A stretch of 64,000 bases of DNA from Aphelocoma coerulescens. Its lineage: Eukaryota > Chordata > Aves > Passeriformes > Corvidae. Each line of letters starts with the position of its first letter. Position 1 is the first letter of the stretch. The stretch is taken from assembly GCF_041296385.1 (NCBI RefSeq), contig NW_027183522.1, positions 186,001 to 250,000 of the forward strand, given 5' to 3'. Shown in pieces: positions 22,709 through 35,484 of the stretch. The translations under genes were made by a program, and so were the position numbers. Below the pieces are notes generated by a model. The model was not told the origin of the DNA, ran no database searches, and saw nothing but the letters and a program-made list of their open reading frames with translations.

Positions 22709-24128
22709 CTGCTGCTAGCGTGACTTTTCCAGGCAAGCGAGTGGCAGCCACGCTTTCCCTGCAGCCCGTAGGATGCGCACACAAGCCATGTGCACGGCAG
22801 CTTCGTTCTTCGCTTTTTGTAACGCGTCGCGCTTTCATTGCCCCGGAGGCGAAGAGTCGTCTGCTTCTCGCACAGAAAGCTCTGCCGGCAGAGGAGCACA
22901 CCAGAGCACTGCTTCTGCCGGAACACGCCTGGCCCATACACACAATCCCTCTCAGCGCTACGTGGCACCACACTCTGCCTCTCCTGTGCTCCGCATCTAA
23001 ACGGAAAGGCCCTCGGCTACGTCACGCACAGAGAACTGTGCCAGAACAACGCGCTTCCCGGCGCTGGCCCCTGCGGCTCGGAGAAACTTGGATTTGCACC
23101 ACATTCCCGGGCAGCCCCCTTTACAAGCTGCACAGCGCCCTCGGATCGCGGTGCTCTTTGCACGGTCCTTGTCAGCTCCAAGTACCCCCCCCGCGCACGT
23201 TACAGGCTAATAAAGACCAAGGATGCGAGTAGCCGTCTCGCCCAGAAAAATGTACCGGCGCAAAAGCACGATCTTCGTTACCCGTTCTCGTCGGCCAGAC
23301 GGTTGTGCTCTGCCGAAAGGCTTGGACACCTAAACACTCCCGCGCTGCTTTCCCGGCACATTTCTCTAAGCGGAGAGCTAGACGGGCAGTTCGGACCCTA
23401 TCGAAACAGAAGGAGAATGATTCTACCTGGAGCTGAGGCAAATCCGTGCACAGCACATGCTGCGTGCCAGCACTGTACACGCTGAGGAGCAGCAAAGCTG
23501 AGTGCCACCGCTGGGCTTCAGTTCTCTCCAGACGGCAGAAGGCGAAGATTGAAGCCGCAGAGCACGGGGCTTCTGTGTGCTCGGCACCGTCTTTCCAAAG
23601 CCCAGGCAAACGCGCCTTCACAAGCCCGCTCAGCCGAGAATACGCTGGCTGGCTCGGGAAGTAAACGCGCAGCCCTTCGACTTCGTCCCACAACCTGGCT
23701 AGAAAGCAGTTTCTTACAGCTTCCGTGTTGCAGAGTCCCTGCAGCTTGAGCTCCCCCCGAAGGACGCGTCAAAAAAGGAGGCGTTCTTGAAGCCCCCCTT
23801 CTCCAAGCACAAACACACTGAGGCTCTGCAGCTTCCTTCTCAGATGGCCATGCCGTCACACTGGTCGCGCTGGCATTACCGTTGCCAGCTTCCAGCAGCT
23901 GCTAGCATGCAAAAGGGCTCGAGAAGTAAAAGGCAGTGCTGTGCTGCACCTTCGCCTTCGCACGCGTAAGCCACGTAAGTGCACTGTGTACTTGTCTCCT
24001 CTGCTTGCATCTACCGGGATACTTAATTCTCTGCATCTCGGAGCCTAAAGGTAAGAGCAGCTGTTTCCACAGAAGCTGGCTGGTGCTATAGGTAGCAGCA
24101 CAAGCAGCTGTCTTTGGAGTTCCTTCTG
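22709..24128 (+). repeat. Unit 17 (C8, AATAAA family, mosaic at T690)
   Basis: Has the unit-12 alleles but with T690, which belongs to the C7 families. A switch, or a short converted tract, lies between 606 and 744. Confidence 0.97.
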
Positions 24129-25547
24129 CTGCTGCTAGCGTGACTTTTCCAGGCAAGCGAGTGGCAGCCACGCTTTCCCTGCAGCCCGTAGGATGCGCAC
24201 ACAAGCCATGTGCACGGCAGCTTCGTTCTTCGCTTTTTGTAACACGTCGCGCTTTCATTGCCCCGGAGGCGAAGAGTCGTCTGCTTCTCGCCCAGAAAGC
24301 TCTGCCGGCAGAGGGGCGCACCAGAGTACTGCTTCTGCCGGAACACGCCTGGCCCATACACACAATCCCTCTCAGCGCTACGTGGCACCACACTCTGCCT
24401 CTCCTGTGCTCCGCATCTAAACGGAAAGGCCCTCGGCTACGTCGCGCACAGAGAACTGTGCCAGAACAACGCGCTTCCCGGTGCTGGCCCCTGCGGCTCG
24501 GAGAAACTTGGATTTGCACCACATTCCCGGGCAGCCCCCTTTACAAGCTGCACAGCGCCCTCGGATCGCGGTGCTATTTGCACGGTCCTTGTCAGCTCCA
24601 AGTACCCCCCCGCGCACGTTACAGGCTCATAAAGACCAAGGATGCGAGTAGCCGTCTCGCCCAGAAAAATGTACCGGCGCAAAAGCACGATCTTCGTTAC
24701 CCGTTCTCGTCGGCCAGACGGTTGTGCTCTGCCAAAAGGCTTGGACACCTAAACACTCCCGCGCTGCTTTCCCGGCACATTTCTCTAAGCGGAGAGCTAG
24801 ACGGGCAGTTCGGACCCTATCGAAACAGAAGGAGAATGATTCTACCTGGAGCTGAGGCAAATCCGTGCACAACACATGCTGCGTGCCAGCACTGTACACG
24901 CTGAGGAGCAGCAAAGCTGAGTGCCACCGCTGGGCTTCAGTTCTCTCCAGACGGCAGAAGGCGAAGATTGAAGCCGCAGAGCACGGGGCTTCTGTGTGCT
25001 CGGCACCGTCTTTCCAAAGCCCAGGCAAACGCGCCTTCACAAGCCCGCTCAGCCGAGAATACGCTGGCTGGCTCGGGAAGTAAACGCGCAGCCCTTCGAC
25101 TTCGTCCCACAACCTGGCTAGAAAGCAGTTTCTTACAGCTTCCGTGTTGCAGAGTCCCTGCAGCTTGAGCTCACCCCGAAGGACGCGTCAAAAAAGGAGG
25201 CGTTCTTGAAGCCCCCCTTCTCCAAGCACAAACACACTGAGGCTCTGCAGCTTCCTTCTCAGATGGCCATGCCGTCACACTGGTCGCGCTGGCATTACCG
25301 TTGCCAGCTTCCAGCAGCTGCTAGCATGCAAAAGGGCTCGAGAAGTAAAAGGCAGTGCTGTGCTGCACCTTCGCCTTCGCACGCGTAAGCCACGTAAGTG
25401 CACTGTGTACTTGTCTCCTCTGCTTGCATCTACCGGGATACTTAATTCTCTGCATCTCGGAGCCTAAAGGTAAGAGCAGCTGTTTCCACAGAAGCTGGCT
25501 GGTGCTATAGGTAGCAGCACAAGCAGCTGTCTTTGGAGTTCCTTCTG
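24129..25547 (+). repeat. Unit 18 (C7, T199/A448/A744 family)
   Basis: Identical to unit 16 at every site I compared, including the rare A116 (window 24244) and T354. Confidence 0.97.
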
Positions 25548-26967
25548 CTGCTGCTAGCGTGACTTTTCCAGGCAAGCGAGTGGCAGCCACGCTTTCCCTG
25601 CAGCCCGTAGGATGCGCACACAAGCCATGTGCACGGCAGCTTCGTTCTTCGCTTTTTGTAACGCGTCGCGCTTTCATTGCCCCGGAGGCGAAGAGTCGTC
25701 TGCTTCTCGCACAGAAAGCTCTGCCGGCAGAGGAGCACACCAGAGCACTGCTTCTGCCGGAACACGCCTGGCCCATACACACAATCCCTCTCAGCGCTAC
25801 GTGGCACCACACTCTGCCTCTCCTGTGCTCCGCATCTAAACGGAAAGGCCCTCGGCTACGTCACGCACAGAGAACTGTGCCAGAACAACGCGCTTCCCGG
25901 CGCTGGCCCCTGCGGCTCGGAGAAACTTGGATTTGCACCACATTCCCGGGCAGCCCCCTTTACAAGCTGCACAGCGCCCTCGGATCGCGGTGCTCTTTGC
26001 ACGGTCCTTGTCAGCTCCAAGTACCCCCCCCGCGCACGTTACAGGCTAATAAAGACCAAGGATGCGAGTAGCCGTCTCGCCCAGAAAAATGTACCGGCGC
26101 AAAAGCACGATCTTCGTTACCCGTTCTCGTCGGCCAGACGGTTGTGCTCTGCCGAAAGGCTTGGACACCTAAACACTCCCGCGCTGCTTTCCCGGCACAT
26201 TTCTCTAAGCGGAGAGCTAGACGGGCAGTTCGGACCCCATCGAAACAGAAGGAGAATGATTCTACCTGGAGCTGAGGCAAATCCGTGCACAGCACATGCT
26301 GCGTGCCAGCACTGTACACGCTGAGGAGCAGCAAAGCTGAGTGCCACCGCTGGGCTTCAGTTCTCTCCAGACGGCAGAAGGCGAAGATTGAAGCCGCAGA
26401 GCACGGGGCTTCTGTGTGCTCGGCACCGTCTTTCCAAAGCCCAGGCAAACGCGCCTTCACAAGCCCGCTCAGCCGAGAATACGCTGGCTGGCTCGGGAAG
26501 TAAACGCGCAGCCCTTCGACTTCGTCCCACAACCTGGCTAGAAAGCAGTTTCTTACAGCTTCCGTGTTGCAGAGTCCCTGCAGCTTGAGCTCCCCCCGAA
26601 GGACGCGTCAAAAAAGGAGGCGTTCTTGAAGCCCCCCTTCTCCAAGCACAAACACACTGAGGCTCTGCAGCTTCCTTCTCAGATGGCCATGCCGTCACAC
26701 TGGTCGCGCTGGCATTACCGTTGCCAGCTTCCAGCAGCTGCTAGCATGCAAAAGGGCTCGAGAAGTAAAAGGCAGTGCTGTGCTGCACCTTCGCCTTCGC
26801 ACGCGTAAGCCACGTAAGTGCACTGTGTACTTGTCTCCTCTGCTTGCATCTACCGGGATACTTAATTCTCTGCATCTCGGAGCCTAAAGGTAAGAGCAGC
26901 TGTTTCCACAGAAGCTGGCTGGTGCTATAGGTAGCAGCACAAGCAGCTGTCTTTGGAGTTCCTTCTG
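25548..26967 (+). repeat. Unit 19 (C8, AATAAA family, A190)
   Basis: Same haplotype as unit 12; differs from unit 17 only at 690. Confidence 0.97.
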
Positions 26968-28387
26968 CTGCTGCTAGCGTGACTTTTCCAGGCAAGCGAG
27001 TGGCAGCCACGCTTTCCCTGCAGCCCGTAGGATGCGCACACAAGCCATGTGCACGGCAGCTTCGTTCTTCGCTTTTTGTAACGCGTCGCGCTTTCATTGC
27101 CCCGGAGGCGAAGAGTCGTCTGCTTCTCGCCCAGAAAGCTCTGCCGGCAGAGGAGCGCACCAGAGCACTGCTTCTGCCGGAACACGCCTGGCCCATACAC
27201 ACAATCCCTCTCAGCGCTACGTGGCACCACACTCTGCCTCTCCTGTGCTCCGCATCTAAACGGAAAGGCCCTCGGCTACGTCGCGCACAGAGAACTGTGC
27301 CAGAACAACGCGCTTCCCGGCGCTGGCCCCTGCGGCTCGGAGAAACTTGGATTTGCACCACATTCCCGGGCAGCCCCCTTTACAAGCTGCACAGCGCCCT
27401 CGGATCGCGGTGCTCTTTGCACGGTCCTTGTCAGCTCCAAGTACCCCCCCCGCGCACGTTACAGGCTAATAAAGACCAAGGATGCGAGTAGCCGTCTCGC
27501 CCAGAAAAATGTACCGGCGCAAAAGCACGATCTTCGTTACCCGTTCTCGTCGGCCAGACGGTTGTGCTCTGTCGAAAGGCTTGGACACCTAAACACTCCC
27601 GCGCTGCTTTCCCGGCACATTTCTCTAAGCGGAGAGCTAGACGGGCAGTTCGGACCCCATCGAAACAGAAGGAGAATGATTCTACCTGGAGCTGAGGCAA
27701 ATCCGTGCACAGCACATGCTGCGTGCCAGCACTGTACACGCTGAGGAGCAGCAAAGCTGAGTGCCACCGCTGGGCTTCAGTTCTCTCCAGACGGCAGAAG
27801 GCGAAGATTGAAGCCGCAGAGCACGGGGCTTCTGTGTGCTCGGCACCGTCTTTCCAAAGCCCAGGCAAACGCGCCTTCACAAGCCCGCTCAGCCGAGAAT
27901 ACGCTGGCTGGCTCGGGAAGTAAACGCGCAGCCCTTCGACTTCGTCCCACAACCTGGCTAGAAAGCAGTTTCTTACAGCTTCCGTGTTGCAGAGTCCCTG
28001 CAGCTTGAGCTCCCCCCGAAGGACGCGTCAAAAAAGGAGGCGTTCTTGAAGCCCCCCTTCTCCAAGCACAAACACACTGAGGCTCTGCAGCTTCCTTCTC
28101 AGATGGCCATGCCGTCACACTGGTCGCGCTGGCATTACCGTTGCCAGCTTCCAGCAGCTGCTAGCATGCAAAAGGGCTCGAGAAGTAAAAGGCAGTGCTG
28201 TGCTGCACCTTCGCCTTCGCACACGTAAGCCACGTAAGTGCACTGTGTACTTGTCTCCTCTGCTTGCATCTACCGGGATACTTAATTCTCTGCATCTCGG
28301 AGCCTAAAGGTAAGAGCAGCTGTTTCCACAGAAGCTGGCTGGTGCTATAGGTAGCAGCACAAGCAGCTGTCTTTGGAGTTCCTTCTG
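26968..28387 (+). repeat. Unit 20 (C8, AATAAA, T604, A1255)
   Basis: Alleles A187, C8, A500, C1045 and A1255 with C164, G316 and T604. It has the hexamer without the rest of the unit-12 signature. Confidence 0.97.
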
Positions 28388-29806
28388 CTGCTGCTAGCGT
28401 GACTTTTCCAGGCAAGCGAGTGGCAGCCACGCTTTCCCTGCAGCCCGTAGGATGCGCACACAAGCCATGTGCACGGCAGCTTCGTTCTTCGCTTTTTGTA
28501 ACGCGTCGCGCTTTCATTGCCCCGGAGGCGAAGAGTCGTCTGCTTCTCGCCCAGAAAGCTCTGCCGGCAGAGGGGCGCACCAGAGCACTGCTTCTGCCGG
28601 AACACGCCTGGCCCATACACACAATCCCTCTCAGCGCTACGTGGCACCACACTCTGCCTCTCCTGTGCTCCGCATCTAAACGGAAAGGCCCTCGGCTACG
28701 TCGCGCACAGAGAACTGTGCCAGAACAACGCGCTTCCCGGCGCTGGCCCCTGCGGCTCGGAGAAACTTGGATTTGCACCACATTCCCGGGCAGCCCCCTT
28801 TACAAGCTGCACAGCGCCCTCGGATCGCGGTGCTCTTTGCACGGTCCTTGTCAGCTCCAAGTACCCCCCCGCGCACGTTACAGGCTCATAAAGACCAAGG
28901 ATGCGAGTAGCCGTCTCGCCCAGAAAAATGTACCGGCGCAAAAGCACGATCTTCGTTACCCGTTCTCGTCGGCCAGACGGTTGTGCTCTGTCGAAAGGCT
29001 TGGACACCTAAACACTCCCGCGCTGCTTTCCCGGCACATTTCTCTAAGCGGAGAGCTAGACGGGCAGTTCGGACCCTATCGAAACAGAAGGAGAATGATT
29101 CTACCTGGAGCTGAGGCAAATCCGTGCACAGCACATGCTGCGTGCCAGCACTGTACACGCTGAGGAGCAGCAAAGCTGAGTGCCACCGCTGGGCTTCAGT
29201 TCTCTCCAGACGGCAGAAGGCGAAGATTGAAGCCGCAGAGCACGGGGCTTCTGTGTGCTCGGCACCGTCTTTCCAAAGCCCAGGCAAACGCGCCTTCACA
29301 AGCCCGCTCAGCCGAGAATACGCTGGCTGGCTCGGGAAGTAAACGCGCAGCCCTTCGACTTCGTCCCACAACCTGGCTAGAAAGCAGTTTCTTACAGCTT
29401 CCGTGTTGCAGAGTCCCTGCAGCTTGAGCTCACCCCGAAGGACGCGTCAAAAAAGGAGGCGTTCTTGAAGCCCCCCTTCTCCAAGCACAAACACACTGAG
29501 GCTCTGCAGCTTCCTTCTCAGATGGCCATGCCGTCACACTGGTCGCGCTGGCATTACCGTTGCCAGCTTCCAGCAGCTGCTAGCATGCAAAAGGGCTCGA
29601 GAAGTAAAAGGCAGTGCTGTGCTGCACCTTCGCCTTCGCACGCGTAAGCCACGTAAGTGCACTGTGTACTTGTCTCCTCTGCTTGCATCTACCGGGATAC
29701 TTAATTCTCTGCATCTCGGAGCCTAAAGGTAAGAGCAGCTGTTTCCACAGAAGCTGGCTGGTGCTATAGGTAGCAGCACAAGCAGCTGTCTTTGGAGTTC
29801 CTTCTG
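28388..29806 (+). repeat. Unit 21 (C7, G187, T690)
   Basis: Differs from unit 1 only by T690; unlike units 15, 25 and 31 it keeps A1045. Confidence 0.97.
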
Positions 29807-31226
29807 CTGCTGCTAGCGTGACTTTTCCAGGCAAGCGAGTGGCAGCCACGCTTTCCCTGCAGCCCGTAGGATGCGCACACAAGCCATGTGCACGGCAGCT
29901 TCGTTCTTCGCTTTTTGTAACGCGTCGCGCTTTCATTGCCCCGGAGGCGAAGAGTCGTCTGCTTCTCGCACAGAAAGCTCTGCCGGCAGAGGAGCACACC
30001 AGAGCACTGCTTCTGCCGGAACACGCCTGGCCCATACACACAATCCCTCTCAGCGCTACGTGGCACCACACTCTGCCTCTCCTGTGCTCCGCATCTAAAC
30101 GGAAAGGCCCTCGGCTACGTCACGCACAGAGAACTGTGCCAGAACAACGCGCTTCCCGGCGCTGGCCCCTGCGGCTCGGAGAAACTTGGATTTGCACCAC
30201 ATTCCCGGGCAGCCCCCTTTACAAGCTGCACAGCGCCCTCGGATCGCGGTGCTCTTTGCACGGTCCTTGTCAGCTCCAAGTACCCCCCCCGCGCACGTTA
30301 CAGGCTAATAAAGACCAAGGATGCGAGTAGCCGTCTCGCCCAGAAAAATGTACCGGCGCAAAAGCACGATCTTCGTTACCCGTTCTCGTCGGCCAGACGG
30401 TTGTGCTCTGCCGAAAGGCTTGGACACCTAAACACTCCCGCGCTGCTTTCCCGGCACATTTCTCTAAGCGGAGAGCTAGACGGGCAGTTCGGACCCCATC
30501 GAAACAGAAGGAGAATGATTCTACCTGGAGCTGAGGCAAATCCGTGCACAGCACATGCTGCGTGCCAGCACTGTACACGCTGAGGAGCAGCAAAGCTGAG
30601 TGCCACCGCTGGGCTTCAGTTCTCTCCAGACGGCAGAAGGCGAAGATTGAAGCCGCAGAGCACGGGGCTTCTGTGTGCTCGGCACCGTCTTTCCAAAGCC
30701 CAGGCAAACGCGCCTTCACAAGCCCGCTCAGCCGAGAATACGCTGGCTGGCTCGGGAAGTAAACGCGCAGCCCTTCGACTTCGTCCCACAACCTGGCTAG
30801 AAAGCAGTTTCTTACAGCTTCCGTGTTGCAGAGTCCCTGCAGCTTGAGCTCCCCCCGAAGGACGCGTCAAAAAAGGAGGCGTTCTTGAAGCCCCCCTTCT
30901 CCAAGCACAAACACACTGAGGCTCTGCAGCTTCCTTCTCAGATGGCCATGCCGTCACACTGGTCGCGCTGGCATTACCGTTGCCAGCTTCCAGCAGCTGC
31001 TAGCATGCAAAAGGGCTCGAGAAGTAAAAGGCAGTGCTGTGCTGCACCTTCGCCTTCGCACGCGTAAGCCACGTAAGTGCACTGTGTACTTGTCTCCTCT
31101 GCTTGCATCTACCGGGATACTTAATTCTCTGCATCTCGGAGCCTAAAGGTAAGAGCAGCTGTTTCCACAGAAGCTGGCTGGTGCTATAGGTAGCAGCACA
31201 AGCAGCTGTCTTTGGAGTTCCTTCTG
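29807..31226 (+). repeat. Unit 22 (C8, AATAAA family, A190)
   Basis: Same haplotype as units 12, 19 and 33. Confidence 0.97.
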
Positions 31227-32646
31227 CTGCTGCTAGCGTGACTTTTCCAGGCAAGCGAGTGGCAGCCACGCTTTCCCTGCAGCCCGTAGGATGCGCACAC
31301 AAGCCATGTGCACGGCAGCTTCGTTCTTCGCTTTTTGTAACGCGTCGCGCTTTCATTGCCCCGGAGGCGAAGAGTCGTCTGCTTCTCGCCCAGAAAGCTC
31401 TGCCGGCAGAGGAGCGCACCAGAGCACTGCTTCTGCCGGAACACGCCTGGCCCATACACACAATCCCTCTCAGCGCTACGTGGCACCACACTCTGCCTCT
31501 CCTGTGCTCCGCATCTAAACGGAAAGGCCCTCGGCTACGTTGCGCACAGAGAACTGTGCCAGAACAACGCGCTTCCCGGCGCTGGCCCCTGCGGCTCGGA
31601 GAAACTTGGATTTGCACCACTTTCCCGGGCAGCCCCCTTTACAAGCTGCACAGCGCCCTCGGATCGCGGTGCTCTTTGCACGGTCCTTGTCCGCTCCAAG
31701 TACCCCCCCCACGCACGTTACAGGCTAATAAAGACCAAGGATGCGAGTAGCCGTCTCGCCCAGAAAAATGTACCGGCGCAAAAGCACGATCTTCGTTACC
31801 CGTTCTCGTCGGCCAGACGGTTGTGCTCTGTCGAAAGGCTTGGACACCTAAACACTCCCGCGCTGCTTTCCCGGCACATTTCTCTAAGCGGAGAGCTAGA
31901 CGGGCAGTTCGGACCCCATCGAAACAGAAGGAGAATGATTCTACCTGGAGCTGAGGCAAATCCGTGCACAGCACATGCTGCGTGCCAGCACTGTACACGC
32001 TGAGGAGCAGCAAAGCTGAGTGCCACCGCTGGGCTTCAGTTCTCTCCAGACGGCAGAAGGCGAAGATTGAAGCCGCAGAGCACGGGGCTTCTGTGTGCTC
32101 GGCACCGTCTTTCCAAAGCCCAGGCAAACGCGCCTTCACAAGCCCGCTCAGCCGAGAATACGCTGGCTGGCTCGGGAAGTAAACGCGCAGCCCTTCGACT
32201 TCGTCCCACAACCTGGCTAGAAAGCAGTTTCTTACAGCTTCCGTGTTGCAGAGTCCCTGCAGCTTGAGCTCCCCCCGAAGGACGCGTCAAAAAAGGAGGC
32301 GTTCTTGAAGCCCCCCTTCTCCAAGCACAAACACACTGAGGCTCTGCAGCTTCCTTCTCAGATGGCCATGCCGTCACACTGGTCGCGCTGGCATTACCGT
32401 TGCCAGCTTCCAGCAGCTGCTAGCATGCAAAAGGGCTCGAGAAGTAAAAGGCAGTGCTGTGCTGCACCTTCGCCTTCGCACACGTAAGCCACGTAAGTGC
32501 ACTGTGTACTTGTCTCCTCTGCTTGCATCTACCGGGATACTTAATTCTCTGCATCTCGGAGCCTAAAGGTAAGAGCAGCTGTTTCCACAGAAGCTGGCTG
32601 GTGCTATAGGTAGCAGCACAAGCAGCTGTCTTTGGAGTTCCTTCTG
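31227..32646 (+). repeat. Unit 23 (C8, T315, most divergent unit)
   Basis: Carries A187, T315, C466, C8, A500, C1045 and A1255, plus two private changes: A-to-T at 395 (window 31621) and a CpG change right after the C tract (window 31711). T315 and C466 are shared with unit 28. Confidence 0.97.
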
Positions 32647-34065
32647 CTGCTGCTAGCGTGACTTTTCCAGGCAAGCGAGTGGCAGCCACGCTTTCCCTGC
32701 AGCCCGTAGGATGCGCACACAAGCCATGTGCACGGCAGCTTCGTTCTTCGCTTTTTGTAACGCGTCGCGCTTTCATTGCCCCGGAGGCGAAGAGTCGTCT
32801 GCTTCTCGCCCAGAAAGCTCTGCCGGCAGAGGGGCGCACCAGAGCACTGCTTCTGCCGGAACACGCCTGGCCCATACACACAATCCCTCTCAGCGCTACG
32901 TGGCACCACACTCTGCCTCTCCTGTGCTCCGCATCTAAACGGAAAGGCCCTCGGCTACGTCGCGCACAGAGAACTGTGCCAGAACAACGCGCTTCCCGGC
33001 GCTGGCCCCTGCGGCTCGGAGAAACTTGGATTTGCACCACATTCCCGGGCAGCCCCCTTTACAAGCTGCACAGCGCCCTCGGATCGCGGTGCTCTTTGCA
33101 CGGTCCTTGTCAGCTCCAAGTACCCCCCCGCGCACGTTACAGGCTCATAAAGACCAAGGATGCGAGTAGCCGTCTCGCCCAGAAAAATGTACCGGCGCAA
33201 AAGCACGATCTTCGTTACCCGTTCTCGTCGGCCAGACGGTTGTGCTCTGTCGAAAGGCTTGGACACCTAAACACTCCCGCGCTGCTTTCCCGGCACATTT
33301 CTCTAAGCGGAGAGCTAGACGGGCAGTTCGGACCCCATCGAAACAGAAGGAGAATGATTCTACCTGGAGCTGAGGCAAATCCGTGCACAGCACATGCTGC
33401 GTGCCAGCACTGTACACGCTGAGGAGCAGCAAAGCTGAGTGCCACCGCTGGGCTTCAGTTCTCTCCAGACGGCAGAAGGCGAAGATTGAAGCCGCAGAGC
33501 ACGGGGCTTCTGTGTGCTCGGCACCGTCTTTCCAAAGCCCAGGCAAACGCGCCTTCACAAGCCCGCTCAGCCGAGAATACGCTGGCTGGCTCGGGAAGTA
33601 AACGCGCAGCCCTTCGACTTCGTCCCACAACCTGGCTAGAAAGCAGTTTCTTACAGCTTCCGTGTTGCAGAGTCCCTGCAGCTTGAGCTCCCCCCGAAGG
33701 ACGCGTCAAAAAAGGAGGCGTTCTTGAAGCCCCCCTTCTCCAAGCACAAACACACTGAGGCTCTGCAGCTTCCTTCTCAGATGGCCATGCCGTCACACTG
33801 GTCGCGCTGGCATTACCGTTGCCAGCTTCCAGCAGCTGCTAGCATGCAAAAGGGCTCGAGAAGTAAAAGGCAGTGCTGTGCTGCACCTTCGCCTTCGCAC
33901 GCGTAAGCCACGTAAGTGCACTGTGTACTTGTCTCCTCTGCTTGCATCTACCGGGATACTTAATTCTCTGCATCTCGGAGCCTAAAGGTAAGAGCAGCTG
34001 TTTCCACAGAAGCTGGCTGGTGCTATAGGTAGCAGCACAAGCAGCTGTCTTTGGAGTTCCTTCTG
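32647..34065 (+). repeat. Unit 24 (C7, G187 family)
   Basis: C1045 is the only difference from unit 1, the haplotype of units 2 and 8. It is an outlying copy of the left-region type inside the mixed region. Confidence 0.97.
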
Positions 34066-35484
34066 CTGCTGCTAGCGTGACTTTTCCAGGCAAGCGAGTG
34101 GCAGCCACGCTTTCCCTGCAGCCCGTAGGATGCGCACACAAGCCATGTGCACGGCAGCTTCGTTCTTCGCTTTTTGTAACGCGTCGCGCTTTCATTGCCC
34201 CGGAGGCGAAGAGTCGTCTGCTTCTCGCCCAGAAAGCTCTGCCGGCAGAGGGGCGCACCAGAGCACTGCTTCTGCCGGAACACGCCTGGCCCATACACAC
34301 AATCCCTCTCAGCGCTACGTGGCACCACACTCTGCCTCTCCTGTGCTCCGCATCTAAACGGAAAGGCCCTCGGCTACGTCGCGCACAGAGAACTGTGCCA
34401 GAACAACGCGCTTCCCGGCGCTGGCCCCTGCGGCTCGGAGAAACTTGGATTTGCACCACATTCCCGGGCAGCCCCCTTTACAAGCTGCACAGCGCCCTCG
34501 GATCGCGGTGCTCTTTGCACGGTCCTTGTCAGCTCCAAGTACCCCCCCGCGCACGTTACAGGCTCATAAAGACCAAGGATGCGAGTAGCCGTCTCGCCCA
34601 GAAAAATGTACCGGCGCAAAAGCACGATCTTCGTTACCCGTTCTCGTCGGCCAGACGGTTGTGCTCTGTCGAAAGGCTTGGACACCTAAACACTCCCGCG
34701 CTGCTTTCCCGGCACATTTCTCTAAGCGGAGAGCTAGACGGGCAGTTCGGACCCTATCGAAACAGAAGGAGAATGATTCTACCTGGAGCTGAGGCAAATC
34801 CGTGCACAGCACATGCTGCGTGCCAGCACTGTACACGCTGAGGAGCAGCAAAGCTGAGTGCCACCGCTGGGCTTCAGTTCTCTCCAGACGGCAGAAGGCG
34901 AAGATTGAAGCCGCAGAGCACGGGGCTTCTGTGTGCTCGGCACCGTCTTTCCAAAGCCCAGGCAAACGCGCCTTCACAAGCCCGCTCAGCCGAGAATACG
35001 CTGGCTGGCTCGGGAAGTAAACGCGCAGCCCTTCGACTTCGTCCCACAACCTGGCTAGAAAGCAGTTTCTTACAGCTTCCGTGTTGCAGAGTCCCTGCAG
35101 CTTGAGCTCCCCCCGAAGGACGCGTCAAAAAAGGAGGCGTTCTTGAAGCCCCCCTTCTCCAAGCACAAACACACTGAGGCTCTGCAGCTTCCTTCTCAGA
35201 TGGCCATGCCGTCACACTGGTCGCGCTGGCATTACCGTTGCCAGCTTCCAGCAGCTGCTAGCATGCAAAAGGGCTCGAGAAGTAAAAGGCAGTGCTGTGC
35301 TGCACCTTCGCCTTCGCACGCGTAAGCCACGTAAGTGCACTGTGTACTTGTCTCCTCTGCTTGCATCTACCGGGATACTTAATTCTCTGCATCTCGGAGC
35401 CTAAAGGTAAGAGCAGCTGTTTCCACAGAAGCTGGCTGGTGCTATAGGTAGCAGCACAAGCAGCTGTCTTTGGAGTTCCTTCTG
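34066..35484 (+). repeat. Unit 25 (C7, G187, T690); HOR copy 1, member 1
   Basis: T690 and C1045 relative to unit 1. Identical to unit 31, six units downstream. Confidence 0.97.

Larger units (their letters stand above)
21290..26967 (+). repeat. Duplicated two-unit block (units 16-17 and 18-19)
   Basis: Unit 16 equals unit 18, sharing the rare alleles A116 and T354 found nowhere else, and unit 17 equals unit 19 except at 690. This marks a recent dimer duplication. Confidence 0.85.
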
